A program made the position numbers and the translations under genes. Below, one piece after another: positions 53,201-60,500 of a stretch of DNA of 64,000 nucleotides. Each line of letters begins with the position of its first letter. Position 1 is the stretch's first letter. Where the stretch lies: contig NZ_CP092333.1 of the NCBI RefSeq assembly GCF_018595675.2, positions 4,426,001 through 4,490,000 of the forward strand, read 5' to 3'. The notes beneath the pieces were generated by a model that worked only from the letters and a program-made list of their open reading frames with translations, searched no databases and was not told the origin of the DNA. The stretch is from Flavihumibacter fluvii. Its GTDB lineage: Bacteria; Bacteroidota; Bacteroidia; Chitinophagales; Chitinophagaceae.

Positions 53201-53495
53201 TGAAGATATAGAACGCGGTATTATTTCCATCATATACCAGGGTATTGGTGATCGTATTTATCAGAACACCATCACGATAACATTTTAACCGCACTTGTGT
53301 ATAACCAGAACTTAAATTTAAACTACCGTTAACCCTGACTGTCGCAGTATTAGTATTGACATTCCTTGGATATAATTGATAATTGAGTGGGAAAACAGTG
53401 ACCTGGGCAAATAGGGGACCTGCAGTAACAAATACAGCAAAGCTTATCACTGTAAATAACAGCAACTTACGCCAAAGGCGCGGATAAAGGTTCAT
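50214..53495 (-). CDS. Large secreted SGNH esterase with three PPC domains and T9SS sorting domain
   Basis: The 1093-residue exoprotein has a signal peptide (about 1-31), an N-terminal beta domain, an SGNH hydrolase/sialate-O-acetylesterase-like domain (about 130-400: YIIQGQSNAV with the nucleophile Ser, and IWYQGESNSQ), a beta domain (about 410-520), and three similar PPC domains (about 530-650, 700-800, 880-990). Each PPC has the SxDEDW(Y/F)xxRIW core and is separated by Thr/Pro-rich linkers (PTDTTTTTPPP). The last 80 residues (VSTYPNPVQETMTI to TTRKFQVGSK) are a type A T9SS C-terminal domain. It is probably a surface-released carbohydrate esterase. Confidence 0.9.
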   Translation of the reverse strand: MNLYPRLWRKLLLFTVISFAVFVTAGPLFAQVTVFPLNYQLYPRNVNTNTATVRVNGSLNLSSGYTQVRLKCYRDGVLINTITNTLVYDGNNTAFYIFTQDITAELRNYTISLFGVQNSQETLIRSANNIVAGDAYIIQGQSNAVANNRSTSAYSTANDAEYSGNVPYGNFVRAFGSGSTTSSYTRGWFIAKANPWFDVDGQVGQWGKRMGSNIAGAHNIPIAIFNGGAPGEAIAYFQRNDGNPWSGSSNYGRLLTRINEAGLKNNIRALIWYQGESNSQGVLNTAQTSTATYKSIFYDLYNDWKQDFPGLNKFYIVQIRHGCGIYNADNTLKIQEAQRQLDKESSEIFTISSSNTNQLYESSGGLGYCHYNYLDGYKNIGDWVSNILRRDIYGAGLPATIEAPEPQSAAFSMVSGTGEATQVALTLKDQQGSFSMNGDLKNLFRLDGGTYTISSVSLTGSTIYINFSRQSGTSTNPTGISYRSHDGAAAPLVTNSGGLGMIHFEFFPIGGTTTPPPPPPTGGTVCTDTYESNNTISTAKSLPHNTTINAGIGSSTDEDWFSVRIWTNRYFRITLSNLPADYDIYLYSTTGELIRSLTTTGTTTEQIRYNDGLSNASYRVKIVGKNGVFDASKCYSLLLEAFSSPLANPTPAPAPTTPPPTDTTTTTPPPTDTTTTTPPPPPPPTDTTTTTPPPPTVCPDSYEPNNAIGSAKTIGHNTTYTASIGTATDEDWYTFRIWANSYFRVTISNLPADYDLYLYSTTGQLIRSLTTTGTTTEQIRYNDGTANTNYVIKVVGKNGAFDVSKCYSFLLEAFSSPLANPTPAPSTPPSPGTTDTTTTTPPPTDTTTTTPPPPATVCPDTYESNETIGAAKVIGHNTTYTASIGSSTDEDWYIFRIWANSYFKVSLWGLPADYDLFLYTEAGVLLASSENSGNTAEVINYNLGTPNTNYVIKVISKSGATVDPSKCYSFILEAFSSPLATNSPSYGTSRNRTLAGPMEEVAMVSAEPFTKVSTYPNPVQETMTINYPSIKGGAVELRVFDLTGRQILQKKVTASTGNNQFQLKVTGLAPGTYLLQMRNQAGLTTRKFQVGSK

Positions 53496-54124
53496 ACCTG
53501 GATAATTCTACGGTTAAGAAATAATAAAAAAATAGGTGGAATTGGATGCCCTGAACCTGGAGTAACCTTTAGTATTTATAGGGAGGATTGTGAAATCAGG
53601 TCATTTAAAGGAGTGCTATAAAGTTATATTTTTTTTATTACCATTTGGGAAAAATTATCATCAATATTTACACACAACCGGGAATCAATTGTGAATAATT
53701 CTGCCTGGATTTATTTTTCGTTCAACCAATATAGTGAATGCACAGATAATCAATAGAATTCATGCGCATAATGGTCGCTGTTATAGTAAATTTACGATAC
53801 CCATTTATTTTTGGAATTGTGTCAGCAGCATTTACTGGATATGCGGTAAATGTTTGAAACCTGTATGCTTTATCCCTGGTTATATCTTGTCATGCCGGAT
53901 GGCGGGGATCCAATGATACAAATATGTTGTGCTATGGCAGGAACTTAATGCTTAAATTTAAAAGTAAGCAAAGTACATGCGCCAGGGGTTCACAGGTTTA
54001 TGCAATGATTATGCTCATCGGGGTAAGCGCACTTGCTTGTTTAGGAATAATTATTTTCCTTTAAAAATAACTTTCATCATTTGCAATTTGACCGGGTCAG
54101 GTGTTTGCAAACAAATCTGATGTC
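53496..54124. other. 629-base gene-poor interval, AT-rich
   Basis: The interval between the divergent T9SS protein and chitinase genes has long A/T runs and no recognised RNA gene. A 60-codon frame at 53734-53916 has no start context or protein-like pattern. A 38-codon frame at 53948-54064 encodes a possible membrane peptide. GTTTGCAAAC, a perfect 10-bp palindrome, lies at 54103-54112, 13 bases before the chitinase start, and may be an operator. Confidence 0.6.
53948..54064 (+). CDS. Possible 38-residue membrane peptide
   Basis: The frame starts MLKFKSKQSTCARGSQVYAM, a basic hydrophilic half, and ends with a hydrophobic helix of about 18 residues (IMLIGVSALACLGIIIFL). An in-frame ATG at 53924 would add eight residues. 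The layout resembles small bacterial membrane peptides, including some type I toxins. No exact promoter box precedes it, and AT-rich DNA can make such frames by chance, so support is weak. Confidence 0.28.
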   Translation: MLKFKSKQSTCARGSQVYAMIMLIGVSALACLGIIIFL

Positions 54125-55222
54125 ATGAAAGAAAAAATTCTGGTTATCGTAGTTTTACTATGGTCAGCAAACTGCAGTTTTGCACAAAACATGTCGCAAA
54201 AATCAGTAATCGCTTATTATACGGGTGATGAAAATGCCATCCGGAATTATCCAATTTCCAGTTTATCACACATCATATATAGTTTCCTGAAACTGGATGG
54301 GGATACTCTGGCATTTATGCGACCTGAACAACGCCAAACCCTGCGATCCCTGGTAGCCCTCAAGAAAAATTATCCTAACCTGAAAGTACAGGTTTCCCTG
54401 GGTGGATGGGGCGGATGCGAACCTTGCTCAGGGGCCTTTGCCAAACCAGCTGTACGGGAGAAGTTTGCGGTCAGTGTGAAAAAGCTGCTGGTAGAATATG
54501 GGGCTGATGGACTGGACCTGGACTGGGAATACCCTGGTATTGAAGGTCACCCCGGGCATCCCTGGATGAAGGAAGATGTGGCTAATTTTACAGCTTTGGT
54601 GAAATCGATCAGGTCAGCTATCGGTGATCGCTTTGAACTTAGCTTTGCGGCAGGTGGATTTACCAAATTCCTCGAAGAATCGATCGACTGGAAGGAAGTT
54701 ACCCCATTGGTTAACCGAATCAACCTCATGACCTATGACCTGGTAAACGGTTATAGTAAAGTGACCGGCCACCATACAGCCCTGCATGCTGTTGACCAGC
54801 TACCTGAAGCTACAGACCGTTGTATTGACCGGCTGTTACAGATGGGTGTACCATCTTCCAAACTGGTTATCGGAGCGGCATTTTATGCCCGTGTCTGGAA
54901 AAATGTACCTGATATTAATCATGGGCTATTCCAGCCTGGAGAATTTAAAACTTCAGTAGATTATAGGGATTTTGATAAGGAATTCTCCACTGGAAATGGT
55001 TTTGTGGCATATTGGGATGAGGCAGCTCAGGCACCTTATAGTTATAGTGCGACAAAAAAAGAATTTGCCACTTATGATGACAAACGGTCTGTTGCTGCCA
55101 AAACCAGATATGTGCTGGATAAACAACTGGGTGGCATCATGTTCTGGGAATTAAGCGAAGACTTTGAAAAAGGCGGATTATTAGAAGAGATCAGCAAAAC
55201 CTTAAAGAATGCCAGGAAATAA
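54125..55222 (+). CDS. Secreted GH18 chitinase
   Basis: The 365-residue protein has a signal peptide (KEKILVIVVLLWSANCSFAQ) and a GH18 TIM barrel. The catalytic DxxDxDxE motif is DGLDLDWE with acid E135; LKVQVSLGGWGGCE is the strand-3 SxGG motif, NLMTYDLVNG matches strand 6 (MxYD) and GIMFWELSED the last strand. GH18 enzymes cleave chitin or related beta-1,4-GlcNAc chains by substrate-assisted catalysis. The start was placed at 54125 rather than the upstream GTG because it begins the signal peptide. No chitin-binding module or T9SS domain is attached. Confidence 0.93.
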   Translation: MKEKILVIVVLLWSANCSFAQNMSQKSVIAYYTGDENAIRNYPISSLSHIIYSFLKLDGDTLAFMRPEQRQTLRSLVALKKNYPNLKVQVSLGGWGGCEPCSGAFAKPAVREKFAVSVKKLLVEYGADGLDLDWEYPGIEGHPGHPWMKEDVANFTALVKSIRSAIGDRFELSFAAGGFTKFLEESIDWKEVTPLVNRINLMTYDLVNGYSKVTGHHTALHAVDQLPEATDRCIDRLLQMGVPSSKLVIGAAFYARVWKNVPDINHGLFQPGEFKTSVDYRDFDKEFSTGNGFVAYWDEAAQAPYSYSATKKEFATYDDKRSVAAKTRYVLDKQLGGIMFWELSEDFEKGGLLEEISKTLKNARK

Positions 55223-55254
55223 AAAAAGCCTCCCGAATCAGGGAGGCCTTTTTT
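55221..55254. terminator. Bidirectional intrinsic terminator
   Basis: A7, GCCTCCC (55228-55234), loop GAATCA, GGGAGGC (55241-55247), then CTTTTTT, between the convergent chitinase and OmpA genes. Confidence 0.93.
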
Positions 55255-55269
55255 ATTTGGCGTAAATAA

Positions 55270-56142
55270 TTATTGCTTAGGCTCGAGTAATTTGTAGAAT
55301 TGGTCCAGCTGAGGAAGGATAACGATCCTTGTGCGACGGTTAGCAGCTTTTCCATCAGCTGTTGCGTTATCAGCAACAGGTTTGAATTCACCACGGCCGG
55401 CAGCAGCCATCTTAGCAGGATCCAGACCATATTTTTTCTGAAGGGTACGTACCACACTGGTTGCACGCATTACGCTAAGGTCCCAGTTGTCTTTCATTGG
55501 CCCGATATTGCCACGGAGTTCTGCGTTATCAGTATGTCCTTCAACCATGAACTCGAGATCAGGCTGAGCTTTCAGCACAGTGGCCACTTTGCCAAGAACT
55601 TCCTGTGCCCTGGGGGTGATATTATAGCTACCGCTTTTAAACAGGAGTTTATCAGAGATATCGATAAATACAACACCTTTATCAACTTTAATATTAATAT
55701 CCTGGTCATCCATATTTCCAATGGCACCTTTAAGGTTCATCACAAGGGCCATGTTCAGTGAATCTTTTTTAGCCATTTGTGTTTGCAGGTCCTGGATATA
55801 AGCATCTTTCATGCCCAGGTTTTCCATGGATTTTTTAATGCTTTCTGCTTGTGAAGAACTGATTACAGAAAGATCCTGCAATTGTTTCAGTGCGGAAGTA
55901 TTATTCTCTTTTACTAATTCCAGTTGTTTGTTCAGGTTCGCAACATCGCTTTCGAGACCTGTAATTTTCCTGGCACCTTCAGCTTTAGCATCATCGCAAG
56001 CCTTAAGATCATTCTGTAACTGGGAATATTTTCCATCTAATTCAGCGTAACGTGCCTGCTCTGCTTTGAACTTTTTAGAGCTTACACAAGAAACCATTGA
56101 TACAGTGGTAATTGCTACCATGACCATGTAAGAAATCTTCAT
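55270..56142 (-). CDS. OmpA family lipoprotein with coiled coil
   Basis: The 290-residue protein has a lipoprotein signal ending at C19 (VSMVSC), a coiled-coil region (about 25-140, heptad-rich, KFKAEQARYAELDGKYSQLQ) and a C-terminal OmpA-like peptidoglycan-binding domain (about 160-285): LLFKSGSYNITPRAQEVL, FMVEGHTDNAEL, NWDLSVMRATSVVRTL and AANRRTRIVI, with the diaminopimelate-binding Asp and Arg positions kept. It should tie the outer membrane to peptidoglycan. The terminator 16 bases after its stop is shared with the chitinase. Confidence 0.93.
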   Translation of the reverse strand: MKISYMVMVAITTVSMVSCVSSKKFKAEQARYAELDGKYSQLQNDLKACDDAKAEGARKITGLESDVANLNKQLELVKENNTSALKQLQDLSVISSSQAESIKKSMENLGMKDAYIQDLQTQMAKKDSLNMALVMNLKGAIGNMDDQDINIKVDKGVVFIDISDKLLFKSGSYNITPRAQEVLGKVATVLKAQPDLEFMVEGHTDNAELRGNIGPMKDNWDLSVMRATSVVRTLQKKYGLDPAKMAAAGRGEFKPVADNATADGKAANRRTRIVILPQLDQFYKLLEPKQ

Positions 56143-56186
56143 TGGTTATTTTTTTTGTGAATATTTATGTAAAGGTAGCGCACAAG

Positions 56187-56777
56187 TTACAATTCCTGTG
56201 CCTGATTTTTATCAGTTTTTAGTAAATGTTGCATGCCATTTTCCGGATTTTTTCCGGTAACTGTTCCGAAGAACCGAAGGAGGATGGGAAGATCAGCTTC
56301 CGGACATTCCCCCGGTATAAAAGGTGCAGATAAAATGAGTTCTTTTTTGGCGAAATCCAGTCCGGCCATAACGATCGGAACGCCGGCCTGTTTGGCAATA
56401 TGCCAGAACCCGGTTCTCAACCGGTCAACTTTCTTACGGGTACCCTCAGGTGATAACGCCAGCACAAAGTTTTTTCGGTGGTTAAATTCCGAGACCACCT
56501 GTTCCACCATATTATTTTTGCTGAAACGATCTACGGGTACACCACCAGTAGCCCTGAAAAACCAGCCAAATTTTCCGTCAAATAGCTCCTTCTTACCCAG
56601 GTAATGGGCAAAGGGGATAGGAACAATTGATCTCGCAGCCATACCCACCACAACATCTGTTCCGCTGGTATGGGGGCCAACCACAATGATGGCCCTTGTA
56701 AGCGAAGCTGGCCACTCACCATTGACTTTCCAGCCAGACAATTTCCAATATAATTTCCAGAATAAATTACCCGCCAT
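56187..56777 (-). CDS. 1-acyl-glycerol-3-phosphate acyltransferase-like protein
   Basis: The 196-residue protein shows the four acyltransferase blocks: GPHTSGTDVVVG (HxxxxD, catalytic), GWFFRATGGVPVDR, LALSPEGTRKKVDR (EGTR) and VPIVMAGLDF. It lacks the long N-terminal helices of PlsC and has one weak hydrophobic segment. It probably acylates lysophosphatidic acid or another lipid at the inner membrane. ATG at 56777 is two bases after the DUF4920 stop, so both come from one message; an ATG at 56804 would overlap the upstream gene. Confidence 0.87.
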   Translation of the reverse strand: MAGNLFWKLYWKLSGWKVNGEWPASLTRAIIVVGPHTSGTDVVVGMAARSIVPIPFAHYLGKKELFDGKFGWFFRATGGVPVDRFSKNNMVEQVVSEFNHRKNFVLALSPEGTRKKVDRLRTGFWHIAKQAGVPIVMAGLDFAKKELILSAPFIPGECPEADLPILLRFFGTVTGKNPENGMQHLLKTDKNQAQEL

Positions 56778-56778
56778 G

Positions 56779-57243
56779 TTATAGTACCAGTACACCTTTT
56801 GCAATGAACTGGGTTTCTTTTTTTGGGGCTTTTATTTTTTCAATTTCTTCCTTCGGCTTGCCCGCATCTTCGGCATAATGTTTCAATTGTTTCACAGACA
56901 CTTCTTTCGCAACTGCCTCGCCATCCAACACCACCTCACGGCCAACTATATCTTTCGGCATGAAAAACCCATAATCCTTAAACTTTACCATCAGGTTTTC
57001 GCCATTTGCTTTTTCCAGTTTCATCCAGCAACCCTTTTCCTGGCATACTTCAGTTACCTTCCCGGTGATCTTTCCCGTATAAGCACCGGTATTCATTTTG
57101 CCGGCCAGTTCATTCACTGAGATCGCCCCATCGTTACTGGTTCCTGCACCATAAGTTACCCCTTTAGAGGCCGGTACTGGAGATTGCGCAACTGCACCTA
57201 ATGCTATACCTGTGAAAAATATTAGTGTTGCTAAAAATCTCAT
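56779..57243 (-). CDS. Secreted DUF4920 protein
   Basis: The 154-residue protein has a signal peptide (MRFLATLIFFTGIALGAVAQ) and an OB-fold-like DUF4920 domain with GKVTEVCQEKGCWMKLEKANG and FFMPKDIVGREVVLDGEAV. The Cys pair in EVCQEKGCW is the family hallmark and may form a disulfide or bind metal. The start at 57243 is set by the signal peptide and by a TATATTTG promoter box 14 bases upstream; the longer frame runs through promoter DNA. Function unknown in the family. Confidence 0.85.
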   Translation of the reverse strand: MRFLATLIFFTGIALGAVAQSPVPASKGVTYGAGTSNDGAISVNELAGKMNTGAYTGKITGKVTEVCQEKGCWMKLEKANGENLMVKFKDYGFFMPKDIVGREVVLDGEAVAKEVSVKQLKHYAEDAGKPKEEIEKIKAPKKETQFIAKGVLVL

Positions 57244-57257
57244 GCTACTACTTTTGC

Positions 57258-57265
57258 CAAATATA
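57258..57265 (-). promoter_or_regulatory. -7 promoter box TATATTTG for the DUF4920 gene
   Basis: Exact TAnnTTTG on the minus strand, 14 bases before the start at 57243. It implies a leader of only about eight to ten bases. Confidence 0.65.
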
Positions 57266-57302
57266 CATACCCTATTCCACCCTTTTCCAGATTGCCCGGG
57301 TT

Positions 57303-57376
57303 CTGTTAAAATCGCTGCATTTTTTAACAGATTTATGCAGCCGGCCGGCATCTTTAATGGCCTCGGTCTGCATAAA
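57303..57376. other. Two adjacent inverted repeats between the DUF4920 and recA promoters
   Basis: CTGTTAAAA/TTTTAACAG (57303-57311, 57322-57330) is a perfect 9-bp stem. TTTATGCAG/CTGCATAAA (57332-57340, 57368-57376) is another, whose interior (CCG/CGG and GCC/GGC) can extend the stem with small bulges. Both lie outside the two predicted transcripts. Confidence 0.6.
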
Positions 57377-57481
57377 GTGCATAAATATAGAATTTCCGGA
57401 TAGTTAGTCAAGGGTGAATTCACGATAAAATATTTAGTGAAAAAATGCTAAATATATTAGTGTTGGTAATTAAATGCTACC

Positions 57482-57489
57482 TATCTTTG
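57482..57489 (+). promoter_or_regulatory. -7 promoter box TATCTTTG for recA
   Basis: Exact TAnnTTTG, 45 bases before the recA start, implying a leader of about 38 bases. No TTTG stands at the ideal -33 spacing. Two TTAGTG...AATGCTA segments (57434-57450 and 57457-57479) lie just upstream. Confidence 0.6.
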
Positions 57490-57534
57490 GGCAAGAAATA
57501 AATTTGACCCCATAACTAATAAACAACAGATACT

Positions 57535-58536
57535 ATGTCAAACGCAGAAAAACTGAAGGCGCTCAAGCTGACGATGGATAAGATCGACAAGGACTTTGGA
57601 AAAGGTTCAGTGATGATGATGAATGAAAGATCCAGTGATGCCATGGAAGTTATTTCAACTGGCTCACTCGGGCTGGATGTAGCCCTTGGAATTGGCGGTT
57701 TTCCGAAAGGAAGGATCGTGGAGATATACGGACCGGAAGCTTCTGGTAAAACCACCATCGCCATCCATGCTATTGCGGAAGCGCAGAAGAAGGGCGGCAT
57801 CTGTGCTATTATTGATGCAGAACATGCGTTTGACAGTGCCTATGCCCAAAAACTTGGCGTTGATGTAGATAACCTGCTGATTTCACAACCCGACTATGGG
57901 GAGCAAGCACTGGAGATTGCCGATCGCCTTATTTTATCCGGTGCTATTGATGTGGTGGTTATTGACTCTGTCGCCGCATTGGTTCCAAAAGGCGAACTGG
58001 AAGGAGAAATGGGTGATAGCAAAATGGGTTTACAGGCCCGTTTGATGAGCCAGGCGCTGCGGAAACTTACAGCCACTATCAACAAGACCAATACCATTTG
58101 CATATTTATTAACCAGCTTAGGGAAAAGATCGGCGTAATGTTTGGTAACCCGGAAACGACAACCGGGGGAAATGCCTTGAAATTTTATGCATCGGTGCGT
58201 TTGGATATCCGCCGTATGAGCCAGATCAAAGATGGCGATGAAGCCGTAGGTAACCGCGTCAAAGTTAAAGTGGTAAAGAACAAAGTTGCTCCGCCTTTCA
58301 GGGCTGCGGAATTCGATATTATATTCGGGGAGGGCATCTCAAAAGTTGGCGAGATCGTTGATATGGGCGTTGATCTGGGTATCGTTCAAAAAAGCGGTAG
58401 CTGGTATAGCTATAATGCAGATAAGTTGGGACAGGGTCGTGATGCAGTGAAAACTTTATTGCGCGACAATCCTGAATTGCAGGCTGAAATTGAAAAGAAA
58501 ATCAGGGAGAAAATTGCAGCAGACGCTGCAGCTTAA
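57535..58536 (+). CDS. recA: Recombinase RecA
   Basis: The 333-residue recombinase forms filaments on single-stranded DNA for strand exchange and SOS signalling. Walker A is GPEASGKTT, the polymerisation strand region [19 protein letters not shown] starts the core, Walker B is [10 protein letters not shown], and loop 2 is [23 protein letters not shown] (split here at the conserved Gln/Gly-type site). The C-terminal tail is short and Ala-rich rather than strongly acidic. It is monocistronic, with no recX downstream; a double hairpin follows eight bases after the stop. Confidence 0.97.
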   Translation: MSNAEKLKALKLTMDKIDKDFGKGSVMMMNERSSDAMEVISTGSLGLDVALGIGGFPKGRIVEIYGPEASGKTTIAIHAIAEAQKKGGICAIIDAEHAFDSAYAQKLGVDVDNLLISQPDYGEQALEIADRLILSGAIDVVVIDSVAALVPKGELEGEMGDSKMGLQARLMSQALRKLTATINKTNTICIFINQLREKIGVMFGNPETTTGGNALKFYASVRLDIRRMSQIKDGDEAVGNRVKVKVVKNKVAPPFRAAEFDIIFGEGISKVGEIVDMGVDLGIVQKSGSWYSYNADKLGQGRDAVKTLLRDNPELQAEIEKKIREKIAADAAA

Positions 58537-58543
58537 ATGGTAG

Positions 58544-58597
58544 AATAGGTGAACGGGTCAATTAAAAGGCTGTTCACCTATTCATTATTGACCTATT
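58544..58597. repeat. Interleaved inverted repeats after recA (7-bp family relative)
   Basis: AATAGGTGAAC (58544-58554) pairs with GTTCACCTATT (58572-58582), and GGTCAAT (58556-58562) pairs with ATTGACC (58587-58593). The order arm1-arm2-arm1'-arm2' allows a pseudoknot. The stop codon of the convergent CorC/HlyC gene (58595 to 58593) lies inside it. Confidence 0.8.
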
Positions 58598-59867
58598 TCA
58601 ATATTTTAAGCCGTACCATTTCAATCCGGGTATCACTTACTCCCAGGATTTCAAATTCAAAATCATCCACAATAATCCGCTCCTTTACTTTTGGAATGGT
58701 TTCATGGTGTTGAATGATATAACCTGAAAGTGTTTCGGATTCATCCTGGTCAAAAATAAAATTGTATTTGTCGTGCAGGTAATCGAGTTCCAGCCGACCT
58801 GAAAGGATATATTCTGTATCACTTATTTTTCGCTCTTCCAGTTCTTCTGTATCATGCTCATCCTGAATTTCACCAAAAATCTCTTCCAGAAGGTCTTCCA
58901 TGGTAACGATTCCGGAAGTTCCGCCAAATTCATCAACTACCCAGGCCATACTTTTTCTTTCTTTTGTGAATTTATTGATCAGGTCCGTAGCATTCATGCT
59001 TTCAGGCACAGCGGGAATCGGCAATAAAATTGATTTCAGGTCCGCCGGATGTTTGAACAGGTCAAGCTGGTGAACATACCCAAGTATATGGTCAATATTT
59101 CCTTCATATACCACCAGCTTACTGAGTTTTGTAGCAATAAATTTATCGACCACCTTTGAAATTGGCATATTGACTTCTGCGCCTTCTATCTCTTTGCGGG
59201 GAATCAGGCACTGGCGAACTTTTACATTCGGCAACGACAATGCATTTTCAAAAAGATTGGTATTTAATTCCTGGTTATCCCCGTTTTCTGCAGCGGTTTG
59301 CTGGAAAAAGGCATCCAGGTCTGCACGTACGAAGGCCTCCCTTCTTTCATTAAGCCGAATATTAAACAAATACTTCAGTATCCATTCAGCAATGGAAACA
59401 AATACCACACTAAGTGGTTGAAGGATCTGCACGAAAAAATTGATCATACTGGCTACTGCACTGCTAAGCAACCACTCATTACGTGCCCGCCAGATAGCCC
59501 TTGGCAGGAATTCCCCAAACACTACAAAAATGGCGGTAGCAATCAGTATCTCAAAAAATATGTGGATAATATTAGCATAGGCTACTGGAATTGTTTGTTC
59601 CAGTATTTTCCAAAGAGGCTCCAGGAACTCGCCGATCATTAAGCCATAAACGACCAGGCAAATATTGAAACCGATCAAAACCACGCCAATGAAGTTAGAA
59701 GGCTTATCCAGGTATTGGCCGATCAGGATTCCGCCCGTTCGTCCTTGTTTTTTGCGCAATTCTACACTAAGGCGGTTGATGCCCGAAAATGCAGCTTCTA
59801 TCCCGGCAAAAAAACCTACCAGTAATAAAAAAAACAGGAGTGCTCCAAGTGAGTTCAGATTTGGCAT
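58593..59867 (-). CDS. CNNM/CorC-HlyC family membrane protein with CBS domains
   Basis: The 424-residue protein has a CNNM (DUF21) membrane domain (about 1-190, FFAGIEAAFSGINRLSVEL, VVFGEFLPRAIWR), a CBS pair (about 205-325: RQCLIPRKEIEGAEVN, GYVHQLDLFK, MAWVVDEFGGTSGIVTMEDLLEEIFGEI spread over the second CBS) and a C-terminal CorC_HlyC transporter-associated domain. Relatives export Mg2+ or Co2+; the Bacteroidota gliding protein GldE has the same layout, so a gldE identity is possible because gldC lies 4 kb away, but this is not decided. Confidence 0.9.
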   Translation of the reverse strand: MPNLNSLGALLFFLLLVGFFAGIEAAFSGINRLSVELRKKQGRTGGILIGQYLDKPSNFIGVVLIGFNICLVVYGLMIGEFLEPLWKILEQTIPVAYANIIHIFFEILIATAIFVVFGEFLPRAIWRARNEWLLSSAVASMINFFVQILQPLSVVFVSIAEWILKYLFNIRLNERREAFVRADLDAFFQQTAAENGDNQELNTNLFENALSLPNVKVRQCLIPRKEIEGAEVNMPISKVVDKFIATKLSKLVVYEGNIDHILGYVHQLDLFKHPADLKSILLPIPAVPESMNATDLINKFTKERKSMAWVVDEFGGTSGIVTMEDLLEEIFGEIQDEHDTEELEERKISDTEYILSGRLELDYLHDKYNFIFDQDESETLSGYIIQHHETIPKVKERIIVDDFEFEILGVSDTRIEMVRLKILK

Positions 59868-59915
59868 AAACGAATATAAGCAATGTTTTTTGGGGGATAA
59901 ATGCTGGCACCGGCT

Positions 59916-60500
59916 TTAGTCTGTCCTGGCAATAAATTCCAGGATTAATTGCTCGGCCTCCTTACAGGCCCGGGACAGGTCATCATTTACAATAATATGG
60001 TCGAAATGGTGTTTGAAGGAGATTTCATACGAAGCTTTATTGACGCGTGCCTGCAGGCTTTCGGCGGTTTCGGTACCCCTGCTTTCCAGCCTTCTTTTTA
60101 ATTCTTCCACGGATGGTGGTTCAATAAAGATCGACAAGGTATTGTGTGGATATTGCTGCTGCACATGTATTGCGCCCTTCACATCAATATCCAGCATCGG
60201 CACCTGCTTATTTTGCCATATCCTTTCCATTTCGGATTTAAGAGTGCCGTAATATTTCCCCTCATACACCATTTCCCATTCCATAAAATCATTTTGCCTG
60301 ATATGGTTTCGGAATTCTTCCACCGTCATGAAATAATAATCCACCCCCGTTTTTTCTATTCCCCTGGGAGGCCGGGTAGCAGCGGAAATGGAAAAGGCCA
60401 ATTGGGGATGTTGTGCCAGTAAGAATCGGGTGATGGATGTTTTTCCAGCCCCGGATGGTGCAGTTATGATGATGATTTTCTTATTGGAATACTGCATCAT
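59916..60500 (-). CDS. gmk: Guanylate kinase
   Basis: The 194-residue kinase converts GMP to GDP with ATP. The P-loop is ITAPSGAGKTS, the GMP-binding region shows SISAATRPPRGIEKTGVDYYF, and the lid and Asp-rich segments (MLDIDVKGAIHVQQ, LKRRLESRGTE) are intact. The first two codons are both ATG; the first overlaps the murA stop as ATGA, so gmk is translationally coupled to murA. Pairing of a cell-wall gene and a nucleotide kinase recurs in Bacteroidota. Confidence 0.96.
   Translation of the reverse strand: MMQYSNKKIIIITAPSGAGKTSITRFLLAQHPQLAFSISAATRPPRGIEKTGVDYYFMTVEEFRNHIRQNDFMEWEMVYEGKYYGTLKSEMERIWQNKQVPMLDIDVKGAIHVQQQYPHNTLSIFIEPPSVEELKRRLESRGTETAESLQARVNKASYEISFKHHFDHIIVNDDLSRACKEAEQLILEFIARTD

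Noticed and set aside
53734-53916. 60-codon frame in the gap before the chitinase
   Set aside because: GTG start, odd Cys/aromatic composition, no promoter box or motif; probably chance.
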